From the NCBI GenBank assembly GCA_022508605.1, contig JAFLUX010000007.1, forward strand, positions 1 to 58,561: 58,561 bases of DNA. Reading direction: 5' to 3'. The translations under genes and the position numbers were made by a program. Of the stretch, positions 7,131-16,900 are shown one piece after another; the first letter of the stretch is position 1, and every line of letters starts with the position of its first letter. Under the pieces are notes generated by a model, which was not told where the DNA came from, did no database searches, and saw nothing but the letters and a program-made list of their open reading frames with translations. This DNA is from Bacteroidales bacterium (GTDB lineage Bacteria; Bacteroidota; Bacteroidia; Bacteroidales; UBA932).

Positions 7131-8345
7131 CTATACTTTTTTCCGCCCTATCAGCACCATCAGGAGCGCGCTCACCACGTACAGCGCTGCAAGGGTCCAG
7201 GCTATGCCGGCATATCCTATGGGTTTTTCAAGCAGCCGCACGAGCAGCGGCCCCACGAATGCCGCGGCACCGGCCCCGAGGTTCAGCACCGACACGGCGG
7301 CACCTTTGTCCGATTCCACAAGCGAGGGGACGAGGGCGGACAGGGGCACGAAGCCGGCAAGACAGATGCACCACAGGGCGCCGCACAGCAATATGAACCA
7401 ATAGCTGCCGAGAATCTGGGGCGAGTAATAGAACAGCAGCACGCTGACAGCACACCCGATGCAGCCGAACCATGTGACGGTACGGTTCCACCCTATCTTG
7501 TCCCCGACTATTCCGAAGACGAGGTTGAATACTATATTAAAGAGGAATATCAGACCCCATATCGAGGCCCACTGGGTTTCCGACACTCCGTATTCATACA
7601 TATACAACGGCAGAAAAACTATGAAAGCGAACTGCGAAGTGGTGTTTATCACCCTCACGATGCCACCGAGCAGCACTTTGGGTTCACGCACCACGATGGC
7701 CAGCCCCCTGAAAAGCTCCTTTATGCGGCTGCCGTCCCCGCTGCCGGCGGCGGCGAAGCGGTTGTCCGAGGGGCAGCGGTTGAGCCAGAGGGCGAAAGCG
7801 GCTCCTATCATGGCAAAGACCACCGCAGACCACAGCGTAGGCTGCACGCCGAAATGCGTATAGGCGAAAATGCCCCAATATGCGCCGAGCACGTTGAGTC
7901 CTCCGGTAAAAACGAACCAGAACCACCCCTGGGCGGAACTCAGGGAGCTTTGCTCCACCCGGTATGTTATCCACACCATGAAAGTATAGGCGAACAGAGG
8001 ATAGCCGAGGCCCTTCAACGCATAGGTCGCGAGCAGGACAGGGAAATCCATACGGGCCATGCCGATGCCGGCAAAGCCCGCGACGCCCAGCACGTAGATG
8101 AGAAAACCGGCGAGCATGGTGCGGCGAACCCCGAAGGTCTCGGCGACCACTCCCGACAGCCATGACGACACGGCCACGGTGATGCCGTAGACGGCAAACA
8201 GGTCTGCAGAGTTAAAGCCTCTGTCTGTAATGTACTTGCTGAGCCAGGTCTGCTCGACCCCGTCGCCCATCATGAATACAAGGACGCCAATAAAACCCCA
8301 CAGCAGCTGGCGAGGCAGTCCGGTACGTTTGTAAAAATCGAACAT
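7131..8345 (-). CDS. MFS transporter, polyol permease (RbtT/DalT/CsbX) type
   Basis: A 404-residue inner-membrane protein with about twelve hydrophobic segments. The N-terminus (FYKRTGLPRQLLWGF, then VFMMGDGVEQTWLSKY) is characteristic of the polyol permease branch of the major facilitator superfamily, whose known members carry ribitol, arabitol or similar polyols by proton symport; the substrate here is unknown. The MFS loop 2-3 motif appears as GVVAETFGVRRTM. No catabolic genes for a sugar alcohol are adjacent. The start codon lies only 15 bp after the T-tract of an intrinsic terminator and no -7 box is seen between them, so expression probably depends on read-through from the ppdK transcript. 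The length is normal for the family. Confidence 0.8.
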   Translation of the reverse strand: MFDFYKRTGLPRQLLWGFIGVLVFMMGDGVEQTWLSKYITDRGFNSADLFAVYGITVAVSSWLSGVVAETFGVRRTMLAGFLIYVLGVAGFAGIGMARMDFPVLLATYALKGLGYPLFAYTFMVWITYRVEQSSLSSAQGWFWFVFTGGLNVLGAYWGIFAYTHFGVQPTLWSAVVFAMIGAAFALWLNRCPSDNRFAAAGSGDGSRIKELFRGLAIVVREPKVLLGGIVRVINTTSQFAFIVFLPLYMYEYGVSETQWASIWGLIFLFNIVFNLVFGIVGDKIGWNRTVTWFGCIGCAVSVLLFYYSPQILGSYWFILLCGALWCICLAGFVPLSALVPSLVESDKGAAVSVLNLGAGAAAFVGPLLVRLLEKPIGYAGIAWTLAALYVVSALLMVLIGRKKV

Positions 8346-8360
8346 AAATATTTCTGTATT

Positions 8361-8401
8361 AAAAAAACAAACCCCGCAGGCTCAAACGGGCGGCTGCGGG
8401 G
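8361..8401 (-). terminator. Intrinsic terminator between the ppdK unit and the MFS gene
   Basis: Read on the minus strand, CCCCGCAG (8401-8394) pairs with CTGCGGGG (8379-8372) around a 14-nt loop, followed by TTTGTTTTTTT (8371-8361). Stem and U-tract are both strong. It ends the transcript of ppdK and the small secreted protein and stands just before the MFS start, so partial read-through or regulated antitermination would control the transporter. Confidence 0.8.
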
Positions 8402-8408
8402 CTATGCT

Positions 8409-8774
8409 CTAAAAGTATTCGGAAAAAACCTCGTCGAGCTGCTCCCACGTGACCTCCCGTATCACCATAGTGAAGTTCGGGAAGTCGAGGGTAAGGCGCA
8501 CATGGCCATCGTCCAACCTCTCCACGCTCGCACTCCCGTCTTTGAAACGCATACTGTCCTGCGTCATGAGCCGGCGACGGAATTCGGGATAGTATTCATC
8601 GCCGATTTCCCGCCTCAGGCTCATCGGAAGCAGCTTGTTGAGCGTCTTCAGACGCGAGAGCTTCATCGTCAGATTGAGGTTCATGTACTTGTGGTTGAAG
8701 TCCACGACAGGTTCCTTGGCATCCGGGGCGGCTACCAGGAACGCCGTAAGGAATATGGCCAGCAGCTTCTGCAT
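8409..8774 (-). CDS. Small secreted protein of unknown function
   Basis: A 121-residue protein that I do not recognise. MQKLLAIFLTAFLVAAPDAK reads as a cleavable signal peptide with no lipobox, so the mature protein of about 100 residues is probably periplasmic or secreted. The mature part is charged, starts with a helical, basic region (KLSRLKTLNKLLPMSLRREIG) and ends in alternating beta-like segments (GHVRLTLDFPNFTMVIREV). There is no cysteine. It begins 9 bp after the ppdK stop and is followed by an intrinsic terminator, so it is almost certainly the second gene of the ppdK transcript. Confidence 0.65.
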   Translation of the reverse strand: MQKLLAIFLTAFLVAAPDAKEPVVDFNHKYMNLNLTMKLSRLKTLNKLLPMSLRREIGDEYYPEFRRRLMTQDSMRFKDGSASVERLDDGHVRLTLDFPNFTMVIREVTWEQLDEVFSEYF

Positions 8775-8783
8775 CAGGGACTT

Positions 8784-11504
8784 CTATGAGTTCTGCTTGA
8801 TTGCGGCCTGGGCGGCGGCAAGGCGGGCCACAGGCACACGGAACGGAGAACAGCTTACGTAGTCCACGCCGATGCGGTTGAAGAAGTGCACGGAATCAGG
8901 ATCTCCGCCGTGCTCTCCGCACACTCCGCACTTCAGGCCGGGACGCTTGCTGCGGCCGCCCTGGATGCCGAGTTCGACGAGTTTGCCCACAGCCTTGGTG
9001 TCTATGGTCTGGAAAGGATCCGCATCGAGTATCTTGTTTCCGAGATAGTCGCCCATGAACGTGCCCACGTCGTCGCGGCTGAAGCCGAACGTCATCTGGG
9101 TGAGGTCATTGGTGCCGAAACTGAAAAATTCCGCCGTGCGTGCCATACGGTCTGCGGTGAGCGCGGCGCGCGGAATCTCTATCATGGTTCCGAACTTGAA
9201 GTCGAGGGTTTCGCCAGTGGCTGCCTCCACCTCGGCCTTGACTTTCACGCATATAGCCTTCTGGAAACGAAGCTCGCGTTCGGACACGGTCACGGGAATC
9301 ATGATTTCGGGTATGGGGTGCAGGCCCTCTTTCTGGAGTTCCGCCTCGGCGGTGAAGATGGCCCTGTACTGGGTCTCGGCGATGAGAGGGTATGTCACAT
9401 GCAGGCGGACGCCGCGGTGTCCCATCATGGGGTTGACCTCGTGGAGGTTCTCTCCGCGCATTTCCACGTCGGAAACGGTGATTCCGAGTTCCTCGGCGAC
9501 TTCGCGCTCCTTTTCCTTGCCCTTGGGCACAAATTCATGGAGGGGAGGGTCGAGGAGGCGGAACACGACGGGCTTTCCGTCCATTATCTTCATGGTGCTC
9601 TTCACCGAGGCCTTCATGAAGGGTTCGAGCTCATTGAGTGCCGATTTGCGCTCCGCATCCGTCGTGCAGAGTATCATTTTGCGGAGTTTCGCCAGGGGCA
9701 CTTCGGCATTCTTGCCGTAGAACATGTGCTCTATTCGGAAAAGTCCTATGCCCTCGGCTCCGAAGGAAAGGGCCCGAGAGGCATCCTCAGGCGTATCGGC
9801 GTTGGTGCGTATGCCCAGGCGGCGGAACTTGTCCACTATGTCCATGAAGCGCAGGAACAGGGGATTCTCGCTGGCGTCCATGGTATCTATCTTTTCTGCA
9901 TAGACATAGCCCTTGGAGCCATTCAGCGAGAACCAGTCACCCTCCTTGAAGGTGCTGTCTCCGAAGCTGACGGTGCGGGCGGCAAGGTTTATCTTCATGG
10001 ATTCGCATCCCACTATGCAGCACTTGCCCCATCCGCGGGCGACGAGGGCGGCATGGGATGTCATGCCTCCGCGCGTGGTGAGGATACCGGCGGACGCACG
10101 CATGCCCTCGATGTCTTCAGGAGACGTTTCCTCACGTATAAGTATGGTCTTGCGGCCGGCGGCGGCAGCCTCCATGGCGGCCTCCGAGGTGAACACTATG
10201 GTGCCCACGGCCCCTCCGGGAGAGGCGGGAAGTCCCTTTGCCACCACTTCGGCCTTCTTCTCCGATGCGGGGTCGAGTATGGGATGCAGTATCTCGTCGA
10301 GCTGGGCGGGAGTAACGCGCATGACGGCCTCCTTCTCGTCTATCATGCCCTCGGAGAGCATATCCATGGCCATCTGAAGCGCCGCGATGCCGGTGCGCTT
10401 GCCCACGCGGCACTGGAGCATCCAGAGCTGGCCTTCCTGGATGGTGAACTCTATGTCCTGCATGTCGCGGAAGTGGTCTTCGAGACGCTTGCGTATGGCA
10501 TCGAGTTCCTTGTAGACCTCCGGCATGGCGGACTCGAGGGACTGCAGGTGCTTGTTCTGTTCGGTCTTGGTGGCCTCGTTGAGAGGGTTCGGTGTGCGGA
10601 TGCCGGCGACGACGTCTTCTCCCTGGGCGTTGATGAGCCACTCTCCGTAGAATTTGTTGTCGCCGCTTGCGGGATTGCGCGAGAAAGCGACTCCCGTGGC
10701 GGAACTTTCACCCATGTTGCCGAACACCATGGACTGCACGTTGACGGCGGTGCCCCAGTCATCGGGTATCTTCTCAATGCGGCGGTAGGCTATGGCCCTC
10801 TTGCCGTTCCACGACTTGAACACGCCGCCTATGGAGCCCCAGAGCTGGGCCTGGGCAGTATCGGGGAACTCCACCCCCAGCACTTCCTTCACCTTGAGCT
10901 TGAAAGCCTCGCACAGCTCTTTCAGCTCGTCGGCTGTAATCTCAGTGTCGGATTTGTAGCCGCGCTTCTCCTTCAGGGCCTCCATCATGCGGTCGAGCTG
11001 CTGGCGTATGCCCTGGCCGTCCTCCGGCTCTATGCCCTCGGCCTTTTCCATAACGACATCGGAATACATCATGATGAGGCGGCGGTAGGCATCGTACACG
11101 AAACGGGGGTTGCCCGTCTTCTTGATCATGCCGGGAAGAGTCTCTGAGCAGAGACCTATATTGAGGATGGTGTCCATCATGCCGGGCATGGAACTGCGTG
11201 CGCCGGAACGGCAGCTTACCAGAAGGGGGTCGGACGGATCGCCGAACTTCTTGCCCATAAGTTTCTCGGTTGCCTCAAGTGCGGCAGCCACGTCTTTCTT
11301 GAGCTGGTCCGTATATCCGCCGCCGAGCTCATAATACTCGGCGCAACATTCGGTAGTGATTGTAAAGCCTGCGGGTACAGGCATCCCCAACTTGCTCATT
11401 TCGGCAAGGTTGGCACCCTTGCCTCCGAGGAGTTCCCTCATCGTTCCGTCGCCTTCGGCTTCCTTCCCGCCGAAGCGATATACTCTTTTCTTGTTCTCAA
11501 ACAT
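8784..11504 (-). CDS. ppdK: Pyruvate, phosphate dikinase
   Basis: A 906-residue cytoplasmic enzyme that interconverts pyruvate, ATP and phosphate with phosphoenolpyruvate, AMP and pyrophosphate. It has the usual three parts: an N-terminal nucleotide-binding domain (residues about 1-350, with GGKGANLAEMSKLG and SCRSGARSSMPGMMDTILN), the phosphohistidine domain with TTRGGMTSHAALVARGWG (catalytic His484), and a C-terminal PEP/pyruvate TIM barrel (about 530-906) ending with GLKCGVCGEHGGDPDSVHF, which holds the expected catalytic Cys. Length and motifs are complete. In anaerobic Bacteroidota it can serve PPi-linked glycolysis or PEP formation. It has its own strong promoter and is followed by a small secreted protein gene. 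Confidence 0.97.
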   Translation of the reverse strand: MFENKKRVYRFGGKEAEGDGTMRELLGGKGANLAEMSKLGMPVPAGFTITTECCAEYYELGGGYTDQLKKDVAAALEATEKLMGKKFGDPSDPLLVSCRSGARSSMPGMMDTILNIGLCSETLPGMIKKTGNPRFVYDAYRRLIMMYSDVVMEKAEGIEPEDGQGIRQQLDRMMEALKEKRGYKSDTEITADELKELCEAFKLKVKEVLGVEFPDTAQAQLWGSIGGVFKSWNGKRAIAYRRIEKIPDDWGTAVNVQSMVFGNMGESSATGVAFSRNPASGDNKFYGEWLINAQGEDVVAGIRTPNPLNEATKTEQNKHLQSLESAMPEVYKELDAIRKRLEDHFRDMQDIEFTIQEGQLWMLQCRVGKRTGIAALQMAMDMLSEGMIDEKEAVMRVTPAQLDEILHPILDPASEKKAEVVAKGLPASPGGAVGTIVFTSEAAMEAAAAGRKTILIREETSPEDIEGMRASAGILTTRGGMTSHAALVARGWGKCCIVGCESMKINLAARTVSFGDSTFKEGDWFSLNGSKGYVYAEKIDTMDASENPLFLRFMDIVDKFRRLGIRTNADTPEDASRALSFGAEGIGLFRIEHMFYGKNAEVPLAKLRKMILCTTDAERKSALNELEPFMKASVKSTMKIMDGKPVVFRLLDPPLHEFVPKGKEKEREVAEELGITVSDVEMRGENLHEVNPMMGHRGVRLHVTYPLIAETQYRAIFTAEAELQKEGLHPIPEIMIPVTVSERELRFQKAICVKVKAEVEAATGETLDFKFGTMIEIPRAALTADRMARTAEFFSFGTNDLTQMTFGFSRDDVGTFMGDYLGNKILDADPFQTIDTKAVGKLVELGIQGGRSKRPGLKCGVCGEHGGDPDSVHFFNRIGVDYVSCSPFRVPVARLAAAQAAIKQNS

Positions 11505-11533
11505 TGGTTAATCGGTTACTTTTGTTCAAACCG

Positions 11534-11564
11534 CAAAAATAGCAATTATTTCCTGTTCCTACAA
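11534..11564 (-). promoter_or_regulatory. ppdK promoter
   Basis: TTG (11564-11562), a 20-bp spacer and TATTTTTG (11541-11534) match the -33/-7 consensus exactly. The -33 element lies across the last codons of phoH. Predicted start near 11527, giving a leader of about 23 nt. Confidence 0.7.
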
Positions 11565-12905
11565 CAATTTGGCAGCCAGGTCCGCGAGAGCGCTGCGCTC
11601 TCCCTTGCGCAGGAATACGTGCTGGAAAAGTTTCTGTCCGGCGAGTTTCCCGGATATGTGGGTAAGGCCGTTGGTCCACTGGTCCAGATATGGCTGGTCT
11701 ATCTGGAATATGTCTCCGGTGAACACCATCTTGGTGCCCTCGCCCGCCCTCGTGATGATAGTCTTTATCTCATGCGGAGTAAGATTCTGGGCCTCGTCTA
11801 TTATGAAGAAGCACTTCCCGAGGGAACGCCCCCTGATGTATGCCAGAGGCTCTATTATCAGTTTCTCCATGGAAAGCATGTTGTCTATGCGCTGAGCCTC
11901 GCGGGAACCGGGCCTGAACTGCTCCTTGATGACGTTGAGATTGTCCATGAGGGGCTGCAGGAACGGTCCCATCTTGCTTTTCTGGTCTCCGGGCAGGAAG
12001 CCTATGTCCTGATTGCCCAGCACCACCGTGGGCCTGGACAGTATTATCTGCTCGTATTCACGCTCCTGCGCCAGGGCGCTCGCGAGGGCTATCAGGGTCT
12101 TTCCCGTGCCGGCCCCGCCGGAAAGGGCGACGAGCTCCACTTTCGGATTCAGGCAGGCATCCATGGCCATCTTCTGCTCATCGTTGCGCGGCCGTATGCC
12201 GAAGGCCTCCCTGCTTTTTACCAGCACGACCCTGTCGGTGTCGGCATTGTAGCGGGCGCATACCAGGTCGCCCCCGGCGGTATCGCCCTCCCATGCGAAC
12301 TTGTAAAGGCGGTTCGGCTCCGGACGGGTTTTCTGCACGTCCGTCCACGGGATGGAGGTGTCCGGTCCGTAGCAGAGCGCCTGCATGGAAGCGTTTGGCA
12401 GCGTCATCTTCACCACTTCCTTTGTGCTGTCTTCAATCCTTTCGTCCTCAGCCTTGTCGGTAAGATAATCCTGCACGGCCATTCCGGCCGCCTTCGCCTT
12501 CAGGCGCAGATTGACGTCCTTCGTGACGAGGGCGGTGAAGGTGCCGGGATTGTTGTCCCTGACCCATATCGCCGTGGCGAGTATGCGGTGGTCCTGGGTA
12601 TCGTCCCTGAAAAGCTCGGCAAGCTCTGGAGGGAAAGGGTGGTTGGGCTCGATTTTTATGCGGCCGAGGTCCTTGCCTATGCGTATTCCCTCTTTTCCGA
12701 AAAAGCGGCCGTTGCTGATGTTGTCGAGGTCGCGCATGAAGCCCCTCGCGTGAAAGGCGAGCGTGTCGTTGCCCTTTTTGAATTTGTCCGCCTCCTCCAC
12801 CACTGCGGTGGGGATGACGAGGTCGTTGTCGCGGAAGTGGCGTATCGCCTTGTGGTCGTGCAGGATGACGTTGGTATCGAGCACGAAGATCTTAGGTTTT
12901 CCCAT
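11559..12905 (-). CDS. phoH: PIN-PhoH family ATPase/RNase
   Basis: A 448-residue protein with an N-terminal PIN domain (VLDTNVILHDHKAI, with Asp at about residue 9; ALVTKDVNLRLKA) and a C-terminal PhoH ATPase (P-loop GGAGTGKT near residue 260, Walker B FFIIDEAQNLTPHEIKT, and MVFTGDIFQID). This two-domain form is the PhoH2/YlaK type; PhoH2 proteins from other bacteria unwind and cleave RNA, and that activity is a family-based expectation here. A TTG two codons upstream would extend it, but ATG at 12905 gives the natural MGKPKIFVLDTN start. It follows the PurM/PurL-like gene by 13 bp and is the last gene of the run beginning with the dipeptidyl peptidase. Confidence 0.9.
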   Translation of the reverse strand: MGKPKIFVLDTNVILHDHKAIRHFRDNDLVIPTAVVEEADKFKKGNDTLAFHARGFMRDLDNISNGRFFGKEGIRIGKDLGRIKIEPNHPFPPELAELFRDDTQDHRILATAIWVRDNNPGTFTALVTKDVNLRLKAKAAGMAVQDYLTDKAEDERIEDSTKEVVKMTLPNASMQALCYGPDTSIPWTDVQKTRPEPNRLYKFAWEGDTAGGDLVCARYNADTDRVVLVKSREAFGIRPRNDEQKMAMDACLNPKVELVALSGGAGTGKTLIALASALAQEREYEQIILSRPTVVLGNQDIGFLPGDQKSKMGPFLQPLMDNLNVIKEQFRPGSREAQRIDNMLSMEKLIIEPLAYIRGRSLGKCFFIIDEAQNLTPHEIKTIITRAGEGTKMVFTGDIFQIDQPYLDQWTNGLTHISGKLAGQKLFQHVFLRKGERSALADLAAKLL

Positions 12906-12918
12906 AATCAATCAGTTA

Positions 12919-13956
12919 TCAGTCCTCCCCTTCTGCATTCTGCATGAGGGACTCGAGTATGTCCTGTATGCCGCTCCTAGCCGAGGTGGCGAGCTGGAGT
13001 CCTCCGCCGCGGACCGGGTGTCCGAGGGGGAAGAAAGCCACGTCCTGCAGCAGGAACTCTGCATCTATGTAGTCGAAATCCGGGTCGCGCACCTGTATGA
13101 TGGCGGCGGGCAATTCGGAAAAAAGTATGCGCACCGGGTCGTTCTCGCCGCTCGAACGTATTATTCCGGATATGTCTGCGGATGCCCCCACGCCTTCGCG
13201 GGTCATGCCGTCCATAGCTTTCAGCAGTCCCCCGGCCCCTACCGTGGAAGCCGACAGCAGCACTCCGTCCTCCGCCAGTTCGCGCACCACCTCGAAACAG
13301 TCCATGAAGTAGTCCGGATCGTCGACCTGCGGGGCCGTGCCTCCGTGCTGGCCCAGGGTCTGGGCAAGGAGCGAACCGCCGAGCCTGTAGTCCGAGGTCT
13401 CGAAGGGCACGTACACTATCCAGCTTTGAGGATCATCGGCAAAAGTGTCCGGCACGAGCAGCGGGGCCCCGGAGAACGGCGTGGCGAAACGGACGCCGAA
13501 GTCTCCCTCTTCGCAGCTGCATCGGCGAAGAAGCGTGCCGAGGGTGTCGAGGTAGTCGGAGGCCGACTCTACCGAATCATAGAAAGCGGCCATATCCCCC
13601 ACTTTCGCGGGATTGCAGGTCCACTTCACCGTCAGATGCAGGTCGTCGAGACGTATGTTTCCTTTGCGCCAGAGTGTATCTATCAGTGTTTCCGCTATGC
13701 GGCCGCGGGTGCAGGGAGCGGCAAACGGCACCGGTATGCGCCTCTGCCCGCCGTCGAGGGCACCCAGCAGGGAGAAAATGTCGGCGCCGCCAGTCACTAT
13801 GGCGCCGGGAGCCGGATCCATGGTCTCATCCATGAACACGCCGCCCGGGGACTCCGCCTCCGGGAGCTTTTCAAGAACGGGCGCAAGCAGCCCGGCGGGG
13901 GTAAGCTCGCGCGGCACCCCGTCGATAATGAACTTGGAGTTCAGCACCGGAATCAT
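12919..13956 (-). CDS. PurM/PurL-like (AIR synthase-related) protein
   Basis: A 345-residue cytoplasmic protein. Start is ATG at 13956 (MIPVLNSKFIIDGVP), 16 bp after the alpha-2-macroglobulin stop; an upstream extension would overlap that gene and adds unrelated residues. The middle contains VTGGADIFSLLGALDGG and CTRGRIAETL, and residues about 235-325 resemble the C-terminal ATPase-like half of PurM/PurL: SASTVGAGGLLKAMDGM, then GASADISGII and PVRILFSELPAAII. It is far shorter than a true PurL (about 1200 residues in this phylum) and lacks an obvious glutaminase. It may be an AIRS-fold protein with a different substrate; function is not assigned. No purine genes are adjacent. Confidence 0.55.
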   Translation of the reverse strand: MIPVLNSKFIIDGVPRELTPAGLLAPVLEKLPEAESPGGVFMDETMDPAPGAIVTGGADIFSLLGALDGGQRRIPVPFAAPCTRGRIAETLIDTLWRKGNIRLDDLHLTVKWTCNPAKVGDMAAFYDSVESASDYLDTLGTLLRRCSCEEGDFGVRFATPFSGAPLLVPDTFADDPQSWIVYVPFETSDYRLGGSLLAQTLGQHGGTAPQVDDPDYFMDCFEVVRELAEDGVLLSASTVGAGGLLKAMDGMTREGVGASADISGIIRSSGENDPVRILFSELPAAIIQVRDPDFDYIDAEFLLQDVAFFPLGHPVRGGGLQLATSARSGIQDILESLMQNAEGED

Positions 13957-13972
13957 TGCACAAATATAAAAA

Positions 13973-16900
13973 TTATTTGGAATCGACGGGCCCGCGTCCG
14001 GCATCATTCGCCCTGTAATGCGGAGCATACAGGGATTCCACCTCCACGGCCGGGGTGCTGAAGCGGCCCTCCTGGATCACGAAAAATTCTTCGCTCACGG
14101 AGCTTTCCTCCTCAGGATAGCTGTCGAACCAATATTCCGTCCTGTCCTTCAGCACGTTGCGATAGCCCTGCGGCGTATATGTCCAGACAGCCGGGCTGAG
14201 CGGCCTGATTCCCCATCCATAGCGGCCGGAGAGCTGCTGCACCGGACGCATATTGGCGGGGCGCGGGGCGCAAAGACGCACGAAGCTGCGGTTTTCTTCA
14301 TTCCAGACCGAATAGCGCGCCGTGACCTTGTCTCCCACGTGCAGGGTGTCCCCGTCCGCAAGGACCCTGTCACCTATGCTGTAGCTGCGCGACACGGTAA
14401 AGCCGTTGCCCGATGCCACGACCTCCGGGAAAGGCTTGACGGATACGGCGCTGAGCATCAGCACTTCGGTCTGCAGCGTCTCCTGGCGGCCGCGCAGCAC
14501 GGAGGCTATGGCCTCCACACATGCGGCATCGGCGCCCCAGTGCTGGGTCTCTTTCTGCACCATGAGCCAGAGCCTTATGCCCTCTGCGGTTTCGGCCGCC
14601 CGCGAGGCATAGGAGGCTTGGGGCCTAAGCTCGGAAGCGCCGGTCAGAAGCTCGCAGAGCAGGGCATGCGCATACAGCTCGCTCTCGAGCAAACCCCTCC
14701 ACGGCATCACCGCATTGGGATAATAACTGCCTCCGGACTTATGCTCCACAGCATACTGGAGCAAGGACTCCACATCGGCGTCAAGGGATTTTATCAGCTT
14801 GTTGTTCAGGGTTATCCCCCATTTGCCGGCAAGCTCCGTACCTCCTGGCCGGGATAGCAGCGCCTGCAGGGTGTGCAGACGGCGAGCCTTTGCAAGAATC
14901 TGAAAATTCAGGCCGCGGGCTTTCTCCGGCACGAGATAGGATTTTATATGTTTTTTGGACTGCTTGTATATCTTGCTGTCCGAGACGCTGAACGGTATGT
15001 ATGAATAAAGGGCTCTTGTCTGAAGATAGACTTCAAGGGAAATGCCGCCGCACCAGTAAGGCCTGTCGGAAGCGGAGAAAAACTCCGCATCGAGATATTT
15101 TACCGCCTTTTCCATGTCTATGACAGACTGCTCCGCACCGGTTTTCACAGCGTAGAGCCGCTGAAGGACCGCAGCCGTGACAATGGGCGACGACTGCATG
15201 CCCTCGAACCAGGCGATGCCTCCGCCGTCATTCTGGCAGGCAGCGATTTTCTCCGCCAAGTCGGCCATGGCGGCATCGTCGAGTCCGGCCCCTCCAAGCC
15301 TGCGGATAAGCATATTGGACCAGTAGGACTCTGTCAGGCTCAACACGTCGGAACTTTTCGGCTCCGCCTTTTCCGGCAGCGCCTCGCGTATCATGGCTAT
15401 TATGCTGCGGCTCGAAGCCTCGAGGGCAGAGGCGTCGGAGCTGACGAAAAGCGAGCGCAGCCCCGCGAGCAGTTCTTCCCTGTCCATGCCGGCCTTAAAC
15501 AGGGCGGAATGGGCTTCGGTGATGGTCTGGTACGGTTTGAGGACAGGCACTTTGACAAAAAGCGCATCGGTGGCCTCGCCACTTGTGAACCTTACCAGGA
15601 TGCCGAGCTCTTCGAGACCTTCGGGGACCTCGATGAGAGCGGAGAAAGTGTCCGCGCCCCCTGGGAGCAAGGTCACGTCCGCTCCGGTGCCGGAAAGGAC
15701 TGCCGCAGTCCTGTAGTCGGCCCCGTCCATGAAACTGATTTCCACCTTGCCGGACACAGGCATGCCGAGCGTGCTGGCAATGCCTGCGCGTGCGACATAT
15801 CTGTCTCCTTCATAAAGGAAAAGAGGTTCTGCGATGGACAGCTTTACCGGGATGCTCACCTCCATTTCCCGGCTCAGGACAGCGTTTTTCATCCCCGCCC
15901 CGTGGGCAAAAACCTGCACATGGTAGGCGGACAGGCGGTCGGCTCCTTTGAAACTCATCTCCACGGCGCCGTTTTCATCGGAATGCAGGGCCGGCTCCCA
16001 CGCCATGGTGGCACCGAAGTCTTCGCGCACGTCGAAAGCACCCGCAGCAGCATCAGTGTCATCAGCGGCCTCTGCACTTGCGAACGATGCCGCCTTCATT
16101 GCCATTTGCGACACAGCGACGTCTGAGTTGGCAGACTCGTCGATGACGACTCCATCCCCAACGACGGCCCGCGACCGCGAACTGAACAGCGTTGGATAGG
16201 ATCTGCCATTTGCTCCGGGCAAGGTCCTGTAATACACCGTGCGGAGAGGGCGGCGCATAGGCATGGCCCTGTACCAGCCGTTGGGCTGGATGCGCCCGGA
16301 GGCCTTGTCGTAAATCGTGACGGCGCACTCAGTGTCAGGGTCCGTGCTTATGACGATGCGGCAATCCTCTCCCGGCCTGGCCCTGTCCGTGAAACGGCTG
16401 AAAGACAGGGGAAGTCTTATGTTCTCCGGTTCCAGTTCCACCGTCCTGGAATAGCGATGGCATTTGCCTTTGAGGAAATACAGCACGTTCAGCGTCAGGG
16501 TTTCCGGCCAGCCCTCCCTGCGGGTGTAACTGATGGTCTTGAGCGAGCCTTCCCTGGCCCTAATCCCGTCGAGAGTGACCATCCTGCTGTCCAGACATAT
16601 ATTGCCGTCGCCGAAAAGTTCCACGACCGCCCACACAGGGCCGGCTGTACAGCCTATCTGCAAAGCTATGTCGCCGTCATCCGTTTCCCTGAAAAAACTC
16701 GTCACATCCGCCGCGTCCATGGATGTGTCGTCGTCCCCTATCTTCATGAAGCTCAAGCTTCGTTCTGTTTCCCTGCCGGAAACAGAAGCCTTCGCATCAA
16801 CGGTATAGAGGCCTGAGGGCATGCCCTTGAGCTCCAGGACAAGCTCGCCATTGGGTGCGAGTTCGCCTGTTTTTACCGTTTTGCCCTCATTTGAAACCGT

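Noticed and set aside
8886..11147. A 753-codon open frame on the plus strand
   Set aside because: It is antisense to ppdK, has a composition typical of a shadow frame (His, Gly and Val rich) and no recognisable domain.
11619..14061. Long plus-strand frames opposite phoH and the PurM-like gene
   Set aside because: Shadows of minus-strand genes that have clear family motifs and ordered start/stop junctions.
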